This document shows, piece by piece, positions 32,006 to 44,144 of a stretch of DNA of 64,000 nt. Every line of letters starts with the position of its first letter. Position 1 is the stretch's first letter. The position numbers and the translations under genes are program-made. Under the pieces are notes generated by a model that searched no databases, had not been told where the DNA came from, and was given only the letters and a program-made list of their open reading frames with translations. The DNA lies in assembly GCF_001625215.2 (NCBI RefSeq), contig NC_030381.2, positions 36,888,689 to 36,952,688 of the forward strand. The letters run 5' to 3'. The stretch is from Daucus carota subsp. sativus (lineage: Eukaryota > Streptophyta > Magnoliopsida > Apiales > Apiaceae).

Positions 32006-33984
32006 TGTTTATTTTTCTTTTATCACCTCAAGGCCAGCAAGAAATGTATTCACGTAGATGTTTATACTTATCTATTGTGCCCGTACTTATATCCGTGTAG
32101 AAACATCAACCCTTATCTTGAGAAATAGATCCACAGGAATCTTACCTTGTCTATCTTTTCCAGAATTGAAGAGAAATATGGTTAATATCCATGTTGGCTG
32201 CTATGGCACCAATAGAGCAATTGGGCGCCAAGAAATGATAAAAGATGTGATGCCTATAAATATATACAAAATACAGTAGGTTTATGTATTGCTTCACAAA
32301 TTGTGCTTGCACTATATATCACATGCTGCTTCTCCAAAGTAGTAATCTGTTATGCTATTAAGATAATCGGAATTTGAGCAAACAAATTACATCATAAGCC
32401 CTATTCATTTGTATGAATGATTAGTCATCTAGCTTTGGGTACCTTCTTACCTCTTCTATCCGGTAATGAGGATCTTTTAGGTTGTTAGTTCTAGCCTTCT
32501 AGGTAAAGATCAGCCTTTAACATCAATAACTTAAATGAAGGTCACTCGGAAAGTTTTGGCCTTTCGGGAATAGCTGTATAGATCAGAGATACTATTGACA
32601 AGTATAGATAGATGCTATTGATAATACCTGCTACACCTCCCATGAGAAAAGAAACCAATAATAGAGTCCTCTATGATGTCTGGTTCTTGATTCTTTATTG
32701 ATGGACGTGGTGATGATTCAAGCCCAAATTATTTTTTTTATTCCGTGCAAAGCTCAAGTTGGGGATGACATGGTTCAACCAATGCCCTTAGGCTGGTGAT
32801 GTTGGACAGTTTCAGGAAGTTGAGCTGAAAGACTGTTACATAGATTCATCACTTGTAGCTGAGTGAAATAATTGAAGCTTGAACCTAAAGATTGTGGAAA
32901 TCGCTGAATCTGCTTGTTTTTCAGCTCTCTTGCCCTTGTTTTTCTGCTAATTTAACTCATGCAGCACACCATTTTGCCATCAACAAGGCTTGACCCCAAA
33001 AAATACTGTGAGGACGCCTTGACCAAGCGGGCATTACTGATGAAGGATAAATCTTTTGAGTGTTCTCCTACTGTGATATTCTGATTGATCAGGCTTTCAA
33101 GCTTACTCCGGCCTTTCAGGATCCCCTCTGCATGCATGTTTCTTAAAAGGGAAAAATATCAAATTGGTGACTCGTTCAAATCAAATGTTTCAAGTGACCA
33201 CTTTCCAGTTTGTCTCAAATTAGTCACCATTTAGCACCTAATATCTGGGGGTCCAAGTTGTCAAAAAAACCGCGACATAATCTCCAAGTCCTTCGAACCG
33301 CGACATACTCTCTAAGTCCTGCAAACCGCAGTTAGAGTATGAGAAGCTAGAAGACGGACATTGATGAAAATGGAACTGTCCAGTGTCCAGTTGTTTTGTG
33401 CTTATTTTATTCTACCGGAGAGCAGAGCAACATGAAGCTAAATAGCTAATTGCTGAACTAGTTTAGTTGCAGAATATCAGAGGACAGCAACCTCCCGGAA
33501 GTAGCAAAAACTCACCGGCCTCTATGCCCTCCTTTTCGAGCAGTTGTACATACTCTTTTCAAGGATCACCAGCTAGTATGAATCTACCAAATTAAGAATG
33601 GTAGGATACTTTGCGAAAAGTAGCTACTAATGCAACCAGTGATTACGAATTCAAAGGAACAATTGCGGAACTAAACATAGCCACAGCAAAGTAGATAACA
33701 GAAAATTGTCTCTTATTAAATCTTTCTAAACATAACAGCCATGAACTTTTCATTTGACTGAATAAAATGGCCAAAGCCACAATCAGAATGAAAAATTCAG
33801 AGCAATTATAACTTAAATACAAATATAAGTTATTCTAAAAAAGTAAAGGTACATGAAAAACCAAGATTCAATCAACCTACTACCAAAGTCCACACAGAAA
33901 CCTTGCTAATGAGCTGTATGTGTTCGGAACAAAATCAGCAGGTACTACGCACCCGAGCAATGAGTGAAAGATTAGTAACAACTC
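32006..33984. other. Intergenic DNA with the 3' flank of C3H17
   Basis: No intact gene. A degenerate unit near 33160-33240 ('aaattggtgactcg' and 'aaattagtcacca') looks like an old transposon end. A 28-bp repeat follows at 33268-33330. Confidence 0.4.
33268..33330. repeat. 28-bp tandem repeat, about 2.25 copies
   Basis: Units starting 'aaccgcgacata' at 33268, 33296 and (partial) 33324, with a few differences between copies. Confidence 0.8.
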
Positions 33985-36900
33985 CTATGAATACATGACA
34001 CCCATTTTCTTTGCAAAGTCATCCGCATCATCATCTTCGTCAAAGTAGTCATCTCCAGGATCAGCATTCTCACCTTCATCTATATTAATAAAGTCTTCGC
34101 CTTCGGCCTGCTCATCATAGTCAAAGTTGCCTCTCTGTTCATAGGCTTCATCACCAATCATACCTTCTTCAATCTGTAGCTCACTGTCATTAGGTTGTAG
34201 AGAAGACTGCCCCTCGTATGCTTTGTTATTTTCTTCTGCTACGCCAACTTCACCAGCTGCAGGTATTGATCCTTCATTTAAACGACTCTCATTCACTTTA
34301 TTATTGGCTTCAGAAGAAAGTGCAAAATTCATGCTTTCATTTCCTTCCTTCTGATTATTTTCTTTATCAGTTGTGAATCCACTTTCATGAAAAGCACTAT
34401 CCCCACCTCTTTTTCGCTTTAAAATTTCACTCAAGGGCTTTGGCCCATCAAATGAGACATCTCCTTCCCCCTGTTTGACTTCTTCCGTTGGGGAATATTT
34501 TCTTTTCCCATGCAACAGTCTATCATTCATGTGCTGTCCAGAACTCTCTGAAGTCTTGCGAACCTTTAGCTCTGATAGGCTTTTAGGACCACTAAATTCA
34601 GCATTATTGTCAAATATTATATCTCTTCTTGTGCTAGACCCTCTGAAGTTCCTCCGATCATCAAAATCCTCCTGAACTCTTCCCTTTATTCTGTCCCTAA
34701 GCCTTCCCAGAGGCCTTTGCGGGGATAATCTCCTAAGATGCCTAGACCTGTCATTTTCTCTCTCTGAACGAGGATCGATTCTATTAATAGGAGATACTGA
34801 TCTACCTGGAATTTTAATTCTCCCTCGAAGTCGACTGCTGGCCTCATGCACAGGTAATTGGTCCCTTCTAGAAGCTCGTGAGCTCCGGTCATCAGAATGG
34901 TTTTCACGAGAAGGATTTCGACTGATAACTGATTTTAAACCATTATTCCTCTTCTGCTTTGATAAATGATGACGCAAGTCTGACCCATCAATTCGGCCTG
35001 GGCTATCAGCTCTAGGGTATCGCCTCCTTTCTAATTGAGCAGGTCCTCTTACCATTCTCTCAGATGAGTCATATTGCCCTTGCAGGGGCTCAAAAGAGTC
35101 ATAATTACGCGAATCATGATACATATCTCGGTCCACACCACCCACGGAACCATAATCAGCAGAACGTCCGATATCATACTCATTAGCTGCGGTGAAATTC
35201 ATTCCATCATGCCCTGTTCTTCCATATTGATCTTCGTCAGGATAATATTCAGAATCTCTAATTTCATCATCCACAAGAACATCAAACCCAGGTGAAGGCT
35301 CCCTCGAGACCTCGTCAGCATCTTTGGCATTTAAAATACTTTGATCCTGTAGCGTATGAACCTGACTACTACGGTGTGACCTGCTAACCAAGTTTCCATT
35401 GCTGGAGGAATGAACATTTCCTCGACTGTACCGAGGAAGCTCACCCTCCAACCCAGCACCAATCGGTTCATTTCTGCCAACTGGAATTTCATTTCTCAAC
35501 AGAGCCTTTCCCGCTATAGCAGTTGGATTCATCATTGATGGTAAATCAGCCGATTTAAAGGCATTTGCCTGTGAAACCTTCTGCTCCTGAGTAGTATGCT
35601 TTCCAAGACCACCAGAAGTTATTTTATTAGTTTGAGGTTCAGACACTGGTGTAGCTCCTGCAGACTGGGTAGCTTTGCTGTTGAGAGAGTAGGGGTAATG
35701 CATAAAGGGGCATATATCACCTTTCAGACAGTAGCCTTTCTGGAAAAAAATGCAGGGAACTGCTTGTTTGCCAGGGACATTAGGACCCTGCGATGCAACT
35801 GGTGCTAAAGTCTGGGATGGAGGTAAAGAATTTACAGAAGGAGTCGTCACTTCAAGTAATCCATCTAGAGGCTGAAAATTGATTAATATAAGCATATTTA
35901 GTTGTACTGATTTAGATGTTAGTTAGAGGGAATTACAAAATTTTCTACTTATATGTTCTAATAGATTAGTCCAATTCAAAATATCACAGATATAAATAAG
36001 ACATGTAAACTTACCGGATGTCGGAAAGCACACTTTGGGTTCAAGCAACTGCCATTTAGCCAATACCAGCAATCCCGGGGGTTAAGACGTGCAATGTCAC
36101 TATGACGATACTCGCATTCAATTCCCTGAGGAGAATGACATATAAAGGATCAAATGCACATTTCAAATTACATAGCAGTGATTCTATCTGTTTATATTGT
36201 TTAATGAAGTAACTGACTTCAGGTGTCTAAGATTATAACTATTTCTAGAATGCCCCGTTAGCAAATTTGCAGTTGACAATAACGTAAACAAATAACAGCC
36301 CTATATTACACTTGTTATACGAGCTGCAGAAATAAATTTACTCATATTGGAATTTGGATACACGTTTCAACCACGAATGTCTACAAAGAGTAAAAACAAC
36401 TACGCTACAAAAAAGAGATAACATGCGGCCACATGTCAGTCGATTTCATCACGAATATCATTTATAACACAATAACGACTAAACGCCAATAAAATCTCTG
36501 ATATCTTGCAGTCAATTATGTCAGAACCGACAAAATACAAATAATTGGTATTGACAGAAAAAGGATAAATCCTTCTTCGACAAGAATCATCAAGCAAAAC
36601 TTCTCCTTTCAGCTCAGTAAAAAAACCCTTCCGTCACCACCCAAGTAATAACCGAAAACACCCCAATTCCATCATGCAAAACCGTAAACAATAACATTTC
36701 AGAACTCACCTATAACCCCTAATCAAATTCCCAACATATTCAACAAATTGCAGATAAATCAAAAGGAAACAACCAATACAGCACATGAATCTCATACAAA
36801 TGCACAAGATCAAGAAAACATACATCGCACATGATTAAAACATAAAAAATGAGTGGTTATAGGGATAAAGGAGGGACCTTTTTGCATGTCAATGGAGAAG

Positions 36901-36991
36901 CAAGAAAGTAAACACAGTCCGTGTTGCGTTTGAGAGCTTCTTCATGTTGTAATTGTTGAGGTGTTATCTCTGATTGTGAACCACCCAACAT
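33985..36991 (-). CDS. C3H17: CCCH-type zinc-finger protein, C3H17-like (703 aa, 3 exons)
   Basis: Probable RNA-binding or regulatory nuclear protein. Exons: 36878-36991, 36015-36125, 33985-35871, with GT-AG, phase-0 junctions. Three CCCH fingers: C26-C36-C42-H46 (C-x9-C-x5-C-x3-H), C57-C65-C70-H74 (C-x7-C-x4-C-x3-H) and C115-C123-C129-H133 (C-x7-C-x5-C-x3-H). The landmarks RNTDCVYFLASPLTC, HSDIARLNPRDCWYW and NPKCAFRHP match the AtC3H17 type. The large third exon is charged and disordered, rich in Arg/Ser/Asp, with repeated 'GPKSLSELKVRK' / 'GPKPLSEILKRK' motifs at about residues 485-560 and an acidic tail. Length is close to the family's 650-700 aa. The gene lies beside the remorin relic, as in Arabidopsis. 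Confidence 0.92.
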
Positions 36992-37099
36992 GGCGGCTGA
37001 TTGATCAAGATCTAGGGTTTGCTTATTTCAATAACAATACTAATTGATCTAAAACATATTTGATATCAAGACAGAGATGAAGAGATAGAAATTGAGGAA

Positions 37100-40058
37100 G
37101 GTTGAGAATGATATAAAATTGTGTGTTTGAAACTTTATGTATGTATATGTTTGAGGAAGATATTGGGGCTTGTTTTAGTTTAGTTTGGTTTTGTTAAGGT
37201 TTGTGTTGTGTTGGGGGAGATGAGATGAGGGCTTGTTTGATAGACAGACAGCGTCATAGGTTGTGAAATTGAGGGCCTGTATGCCTATCTCTCATCATCT
37301 ATCTGGCCCCAAACCTGAAAGTCCTTTTTTTGGTAATTTTCATACCAAAACTTGCACTCCTCCATTTATTTTACTTCTATGTGCTATTAAAAATTAAAAT
37401 TAAATTCCAAAGAAGTTGTTTACAGGATATTATCAAAAAAAATTGTTGAGTACGAGTACCTTTATTTAAAATATATAAACAGATTATACACACATGTGTA
37501 TAGCATTTTGTCATGTGAAAAGGTCATTTAAATACTTTTATCAAATTATATATTATTAAAGCATTAATAATGTAAAAATATTATCTTCTATTAAAAAATA
37601 TTATTTTAAATCAAAATTTTATTTATAATAATATAGAAATAAATAACGAATTAAATATGCCTATGATTCCTTAATATATCTTTACACAAAGAAATTGTTA
37701 TATACATTTTTCACTTATAAATTTGTGTTATATATGTGACCTTTTGTACCAATAAATTAATTTAAATTAAAAATAGAACTGTTAGATTTATGTCATAACA
37801 AATATATAACAAATATGCATATTATATTTATAGTGTATCAAGACGTGTGAAAATATAAATAATAACGGTTTTTTTAGTGTGTGCCCATGATCAAATGCTA
37901 AGTATCAACTCTCGTAAAAATGGTTTAATTTGATTGGTGGAATTGGTGTGAATAAGGGGAGCCATCAACATTTAATATCCATTCACTAATCAAAAGTTAG
38001 TATTATCATAAGATCGAGTTAGTGACTATTGTGTGCCCATTGACAACGATAGAAATTCGAAATAATAATAGTAACTCAGCAAACATAATTTATTGCTGTT
38101 ATATGAATATTATAATAGATATAATATATTACATCAAGAATGTGGGTTTATATATAATCAGCTATTTTCTTTGCTTTATTCGTGTTTTTCAATAGTACTC
38201 CTCCCCGGGTAAGGATTTTTATCGTTCAAGATTGTATTTTTGTTTGGTAAAATCTTTTTTGGGTGAGATTTATTCCCAATTTATTTAAATTTTGTTTATT
38301 CTCTCTTTGTGAGAGTTTGGTATTTTTTGGTGTGTTTTGATGTGATTCGATATCCAGAACGTTAGATTTGTCGGATTTTCAGAGGTTTGATTCACTGATA
38401 AAGATTTATACATGTGATTGCAATTACGATCGATAGCTTAGACTGGTTTTGGTGAAGACAATACATGTGTATATATCAATTTCAACAAATCATTTGATTG
38501 TGTCTTAAAAAAGAGTATATTAATCAGCGACGTGGTCTGCTTTATGTTTGTTTGACTCGATTGTTATTGCAGATGTTGTATGATTTTTCATTATTGAATT
38601 AATTCCTATTTTCCAAAAAAGAATGTGGGTTATATTATTAAATAATAAATAAATATCATTTATATAATTGATAATTCTATCCAAACCCATCGCAGTTTAA
38701 CTTCGGGGTGGCAGTTTCGGGTAACAGGTCGTGTTCGTGTCAGCAATCGGGTCGATTTCGAGTCGATTTCGGATCAAGTTATAATCACTTAAAATTGAAT
38801 AAAACTGAAAATTGAACTTATTAGAAATGAAATTCTAATTTCGGGTCGATTTCGATTTATAAATTAACTTTAACTCCGTTCATATTGGATCCATTAACCT
38901 CATCAGGATCTCGGATTGAATATGGACATGTCCAGAGCCCGATCATGACTTCATCTCGCCAGACCCATTTCTAATTCGATCAATTAATTCTAATTCTTAT
39001 TTTAGTGTTTTTTACTAAAATTCTTATATATACATAAACATATACACATACATCAATCAAATACATAGACGATATATATAAAATTTTAATATCTTAATAA
39101 TCTTTTAAATTTTTTAGACTGGATGGATAAAGAAGCTAGTTATTCCTTAATATTCATTACGACAAGCTCTTATTTGACTAGTGATAAAAAATGATGTCAT
39201 TTAATTTAATTTAAAATAAGTGTTTAATGTTTATAAGTCAGTAATTATTTATAATAAAATTTAGTTTTTATATTATGTGTTTGAATAATTTATTTAATAT
39301 ATTTAGAAATTATCGGGTATAAAAATTGTTAATATAATAATAAAATATTATAATATTATTTTTACATAATTGTAAAGTTAAATTTAAAAAATAAAAATAA
39401 ATCAATTAAAATATTATAATTTTCAACTTCTTTCTGATTTATAAATCGAAAATTGACTCAGAATTTTTTACAGGCACCGTACAAAATGTTACAAGTCTAG
39501 AAGTTAAGTACCGGCTAAGCACCATCAATGTTGTTAAGAAGCTGATGCATCTTGCACATACCTTCATTTGCACGAGCTTTTTCTTTTTTATAATTTCCAG
39601 CTCAACGAATATATGGCATGGCCATTTACACATCAGTCTCGACCTATAAAATAGTGAGATTACGTGCAACGATATATACAAAATACCAGCAAAACAAAAA
39701 ACTAAAAAAACATCGTCATCCTTTACAGTAAAATGATAATAATAAGTTCTTTATTTATATCAAACGAACAAACCCCGCGTTCACATCATGCAGTCTTTTC
39801 CACAATTCCATTATGTGCATATATGAGACACATATATGTAGCAATGTAGATGTAATTAACTAGGGTTTCCTGCGTCACATATTTAACATCAAACACAATT
39901 TCGTCGTCATTAATAACAGTTGTTACTCTTAATAAACCCTAGAATCCTTCACAAAGTTATAATATTATAATTAATTCAAATAATAAATTATTTATTCACT
40001 TGTTATTTTAAGCTGCATTCAGTTGTTAATCCGTAGGTAATTAAGTAGGGCTTGATGA
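37100..40058. other. Intergenic DNA between C3H17 and the trihelix gene
   Basis: AT-rich with no gene seen. About 38,700-38,960 carries repeated 'tcgggtcgatttcg/cgatttcg' motifs after 'ggggtggcagtttcgggt', reminiscent of a hAT subterminal zone, but no matching ends or target duplication were found. Confidence 0.4.
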
Positions 40059-42110
40059 TCAGGATCCTGGCCGCTGGTCCGCAGCTAGAGACTGAATAGC
40101 ACCCGAAAGATTATTTACTGCAGCAACAAGACTAGCCACACCTTCTCTCTGCGCCTCATTCTGAGCTTCGTCGAGACGAATCCTCTGCTCCTCAAGCTCC
40201 ATAAGCTCACGGTGTCGCTTCTCCTTCTTTTCCTCTGACCGTTTTAGGGCTCGTGCCAACGATGAAGCTCCGTGAACAATGCTTGATCCTATGTCTCGAA
40301 CTCTCTTGCGTTTTGTATCCGGATCAAGATGACTCCCCCACTCCGTCTCTGACGACACCGAGGCTTCTGCATTTTCTCACATTTGTCACACAAATTTAAT
40401 AGGTTAGTTTCTTTTAAATAAAAACCCTAAAGCCAACAAAACACAATACCAATGATCACACTCACACACACATGTGTGTGTTGACTGTGGTCGCTTGATT
40501 AAATGCTTTTCTCATGTTCTGCATATGCAGTTTTGTACGTACAATAAAGCCAACTCCACCATCTCACACACAAAGCCTTGAACAATTCTTAATATATTTA
40601 AATAATCTGTATCATCAGTCTGTTTCCAGATCTAAGACTTGCAAAAAAGCTGTGAAAAGTACAAGGCAAGCGTGGTCTGTTTACAGCTAGCTAATTTTGT
40701 CACAACAAAAAAGATCAACGTCCTTGTATATACACAATAAATATATCAAGTACCATGCAATACTTGTTGTTCTTATTATTACCTCCCGATTTTGTAGATG
40801 CAATTATGCTAACCATACTTTTATAAAGAGGAAATGGCCATTATGGTTCTAAAAAGTAGCTCAAAAGCTCATTATAATCATTTAGGTCTTTCAAGAACAA
40901 ATAAGTGCTGCATATAATTCTTCCGAAAAGTGTGACCTAGCTAAATGGCAATGCAAACAAGCTTGCATGATTGTATCACGCATGGACTATCTCAGTCTGC
41001 CATACCAACATTATCTTCAATTCTTTTTTCACACACACACATATATATATATATATAATATTAAATTGCATTGCAGCTATTATATATGTTTGGTTACTAG
41101 TGAAGTACAGGAGAGCAATATGTGAATCGGGTGATATATATAGATTTTATTACTCATGAGTTTCCACTTTCCCACTACAGTATCGTTTATATCGCACCGT
41201 CCAAAATAAGAAAAGGCCCACATAAATCAATAATAGTGTGATACGATGCTACTACACACAAGGAAAAAAAATAAAAATTTAAGATCGGGGGATGATAATG
41301 TAATTTCGTAGGGTTTGACTGTACGGCATCATTCCAATATAATGAATGAGGCCTGTGTCTGTGTACATAATGTGGTGGGTACAGAGTTTTCAAACTCTGC
41401 ACCTTTGACCAAAACATTAGCTTCCGGACAATAACCTTAATTAGAATCATGGGAGTGTGTTACAGTAATTATTTACCTGAGACAACCGGTGCCGGAGCCA
41501 CCGTGGACGGCTGAGGAGGTGGCGGTGGTTGTTGATGATGCATGGGTGGTTGTGGGGTGGGAGGTGGTAGGATTTTAAGTGGGCTCTTTTTTTGTACGAC
41601 TTCTTGAAGTTGTTGATAAATTTGGTGAGTTAAATTCGATGGTAAATTATGATCTTTTCGTTGTTGTTTATCCATAGCCCAATAGGAAGGGAGATTTGAT
41701 TGCGAACTTTTCGTTTCGTATTCGCGTACCTTTTTATAGTCTCGTAGTAAATTATCCCATTTATCATTGCACTGGTTTTGGCTCCGGAGGCACCCATTGT
41801 TCCAGCAGAAATTCTCCACCCATTTCCACCGCAGCTCTCCGGTGTGGCGCGGCGTGGTGGGGTCCACATTGTTGGGCTTGGAGCGGCGCTGGTCGTCGAG
41901 TCTCTTGGCGGTGATGAGGACCAGTGTTTCTTCCAGAGTCCAATTGCCTTTGCGGTAGTCTCGGTAGATGACAGGAGGAGAGGTGGGAGTGTTGGTGGCG
42001 GAGGAGGTGGTTATGTTGATGTTGGCGCCGTGGAGGAGTGGAGGCAGGTGGTGGCGTTGCGGTGGCTGCTGGTGGTGGCGGTGGAATGTGTTTGGTGGTT
42101 CAGATGACAT
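40059..42110 (-). CDS. Trihelix transcription factor, ASR3-like (313 aa, 2 exons)
   Basis: Plant-specific DNA-binding factor of the trihelix family, closest to the ASR3 / At1g31310 type, some of which repress immune genes. Exon 1 is 41477-42110 and exon 2 is 40059-40366; the phase-1 intron 40367-41476 has GT-AG ends. The single trihelix spans about residues 50-130 with the tandem tryptophans W57, W95 and W118 and the landmarks YRKGNWTLEETLVLI and SQNQCNDKWDNLLRDYKK. A Pro/Gln/His-rich N-terminus and a proline-rich stretch (about 178-208) flank it. Exon 2 encodes a charged coiled-coil-like helix (KRSEEKKEKRHRELMELEE). Length matches the subfamily. Confidence 0.92.
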
Positions 42111-42249
42111 TGTTTGGCATCAAGAGAGAGAGATATAGGGAGAGATGGGAGAGATGGGAGAGACTGGGTGGTTTTTGCTGATTTGTTTTTATTGTGAACA
42201 ATGACTAAACAGAAGAAGTGTGTGTGTGTGTGATATGTGAGAGACATGA

Positions 42250-44144
42250 ACTGTGTGAGACTGAGTGAGAGTGACAGTGTCTCTTTTTCACTTTTAGCTT
42301 CATATCACTTCCTCGCAATTTAATATGTCTATTATAAATTATAATTATTACTTCAACTTGCTTTCATGGGATTTTCACACTAAAATTTTAAATTTTGTTT
42401 TACAATAACTCTAATAATTCTACAACTATAATGTTATTTATAATTTATCAACATGCATACAAATCTTAGTACAAAAATTTATAAAAGTATAGCCAGATTA
42501 AGATTTTAAAATTCTTAACAATTTTTAGAATTATGCCAAAATTTGTTGAATTAATTTTGAATTTTTTTTAATATCAGCCGGTCTGGAGTACAAGGAGCCC
42601 GCTGATGAATTTGCTTGTGGACAACTTAAATTCTGTAATACAGACTCATTTGTCTCTTGTAGCTTTTCTAAATTCAATATTTTACATTTCAACTTCATTC
42701 TCAAAATTCAGCTCAAGCTCAGTTCAAGGTTTTATACGGTCCTCGAGCTTCAGATGAAACTGAAATTTTGGACTCTTAAAATTATACCTTTTTAAGATAT
42801 TAAAATTATGTGGATTCAGATCTAGACGAAGATGTGAATATATAAATACTGGAATTAAGAAAATACAATTATAATAAGGCTTAAATATTTTCAATTATGA
42901 AAACTAGATTATTCAAACATATAAAAGTACCAAAATTTATGAAATTTTAAAATGCTAAATAATCATATTAACAAACAAACTCGTCAGTAGTAACTTTTTA
43001 TTTGAACTTGGAATAGTGTTTTGAGCTCAACTTGAAGTCTAGTTTTGAGGGGAAATCCCTTGTTTTAAGCTAAAAACTCAAAGTTTTTTTTTTAAAAAAT
43101 CGTTAAATCAGTAAATGATACTACGTTTTCAATATAATGTTAAATTTTAAAACATGCATGACACAAGTTTAAGTACCATTTTAGAGTAATATTTGGGACT
43201 ATTATATGTGATATGATATCTGAAACATTATTTCTCAATATTGTGCAATGAATTACCAGCACCTGGCTTTAATAAAAGTTCGTCCCGCCAAATGAAAATC
43301 ACATGCTCAATATATCCATTATGCGTATCTGCTCATATATTCTCGACAGTAGGTATTGGACAACATAAACATAAATTTGCACCAAGATGATAGTACTATA
43401 GTATTTCTCGTTAAGGGGAATCAATGGTGTTAAATTGCAAGGTAACATAGACGATACGTCATTGGCAAAGGGTGGTTGTTTCCTCTAGAGGCTATTTCAA
43501 AGGCAGCCAATGGGGATGGCAAGGTAGATATGTATACAAACAGTTCAGATAAGAAATGTTAACAGCAAGATCAGCACCCATAAAAACAAAAGGTTGGAAA
43601 AAGAACCATTGATCCTCCAAAAAGAACTAGGTTCAGACGAGACTAGAGAGAACTAAGGTAAAAAACACTCAAGTATGTTCAGAACTAACTTAGAACCAGC
43701 CGACACTGGGCATATTTGGTGATAAACGACACAAGCTAGGCTTGCATATGATGCGCATTTGTGTGGTATAAAAGCTAGTTAGCTACTGGGATATCTTTGT
43801 AATGTTAATGGGTGATATAAAAGGCTGGCTACTAAGGTGTGGTGTTTTTGTAAAATCATTAGTTGTTTTCTGGTAAACAAGGCTCACACCTAAAAAGATA
43901 AGCTATGACTTCTCCAAAAAAACACGATTGTAACACCTAATATTTAGTTTAAAAAACAGCAGGTATAAACGCCCAACCATGTAACACATCTTGCTTTTAA
44001 AAGACTTCAAATACCAAACGGGGCTAGGGGTACATACAAACTGATGTTTGGCAGTTAAAGCTAACAGAGCTTAAAGAACAAACAAAATATTCATTTTGCC
44101 AGACTATTTGTGGCGAAAATAAGCTATTGGACCTGATATGCCCT
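42250..44144. other. Intergenic DNA between the trihelix gene and PUX7
   Basis: AT-rich; contains the trihelix promoter side (42,111-42,300, with GA/CT-rich leader DNA) and the PUX7 3' flank. No other gene seen. Confidence 0.45.

Noticed and set aside
32058-32279. 73-codon open frame downstream of the remorin relic
   Set aside because: No recognisable protein, no splice context linking it to remorin.
32952-33137. 61-codon minus-strand open frame
   Set aside because: Readable but no family recognised and no neighbouring exons; chance frame most likely.
38700-38960. hAT-like zone with 'cgggtcgatttcg' repeats
   Set aside because: No matching terminal repeats or target duplication could be found, so it is not called as an element.
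39439-39681. 80-codon minus-strand open frame in AT-rich DNA
   Set aside because: No domain, Lys/Phe-rich, consistent with chance.
41778-42107. 109-codon plus-strand open frame
   Set aside because: Antisense shadow of the trihelix exon 1; low-complexity Gly/Val-rich product.
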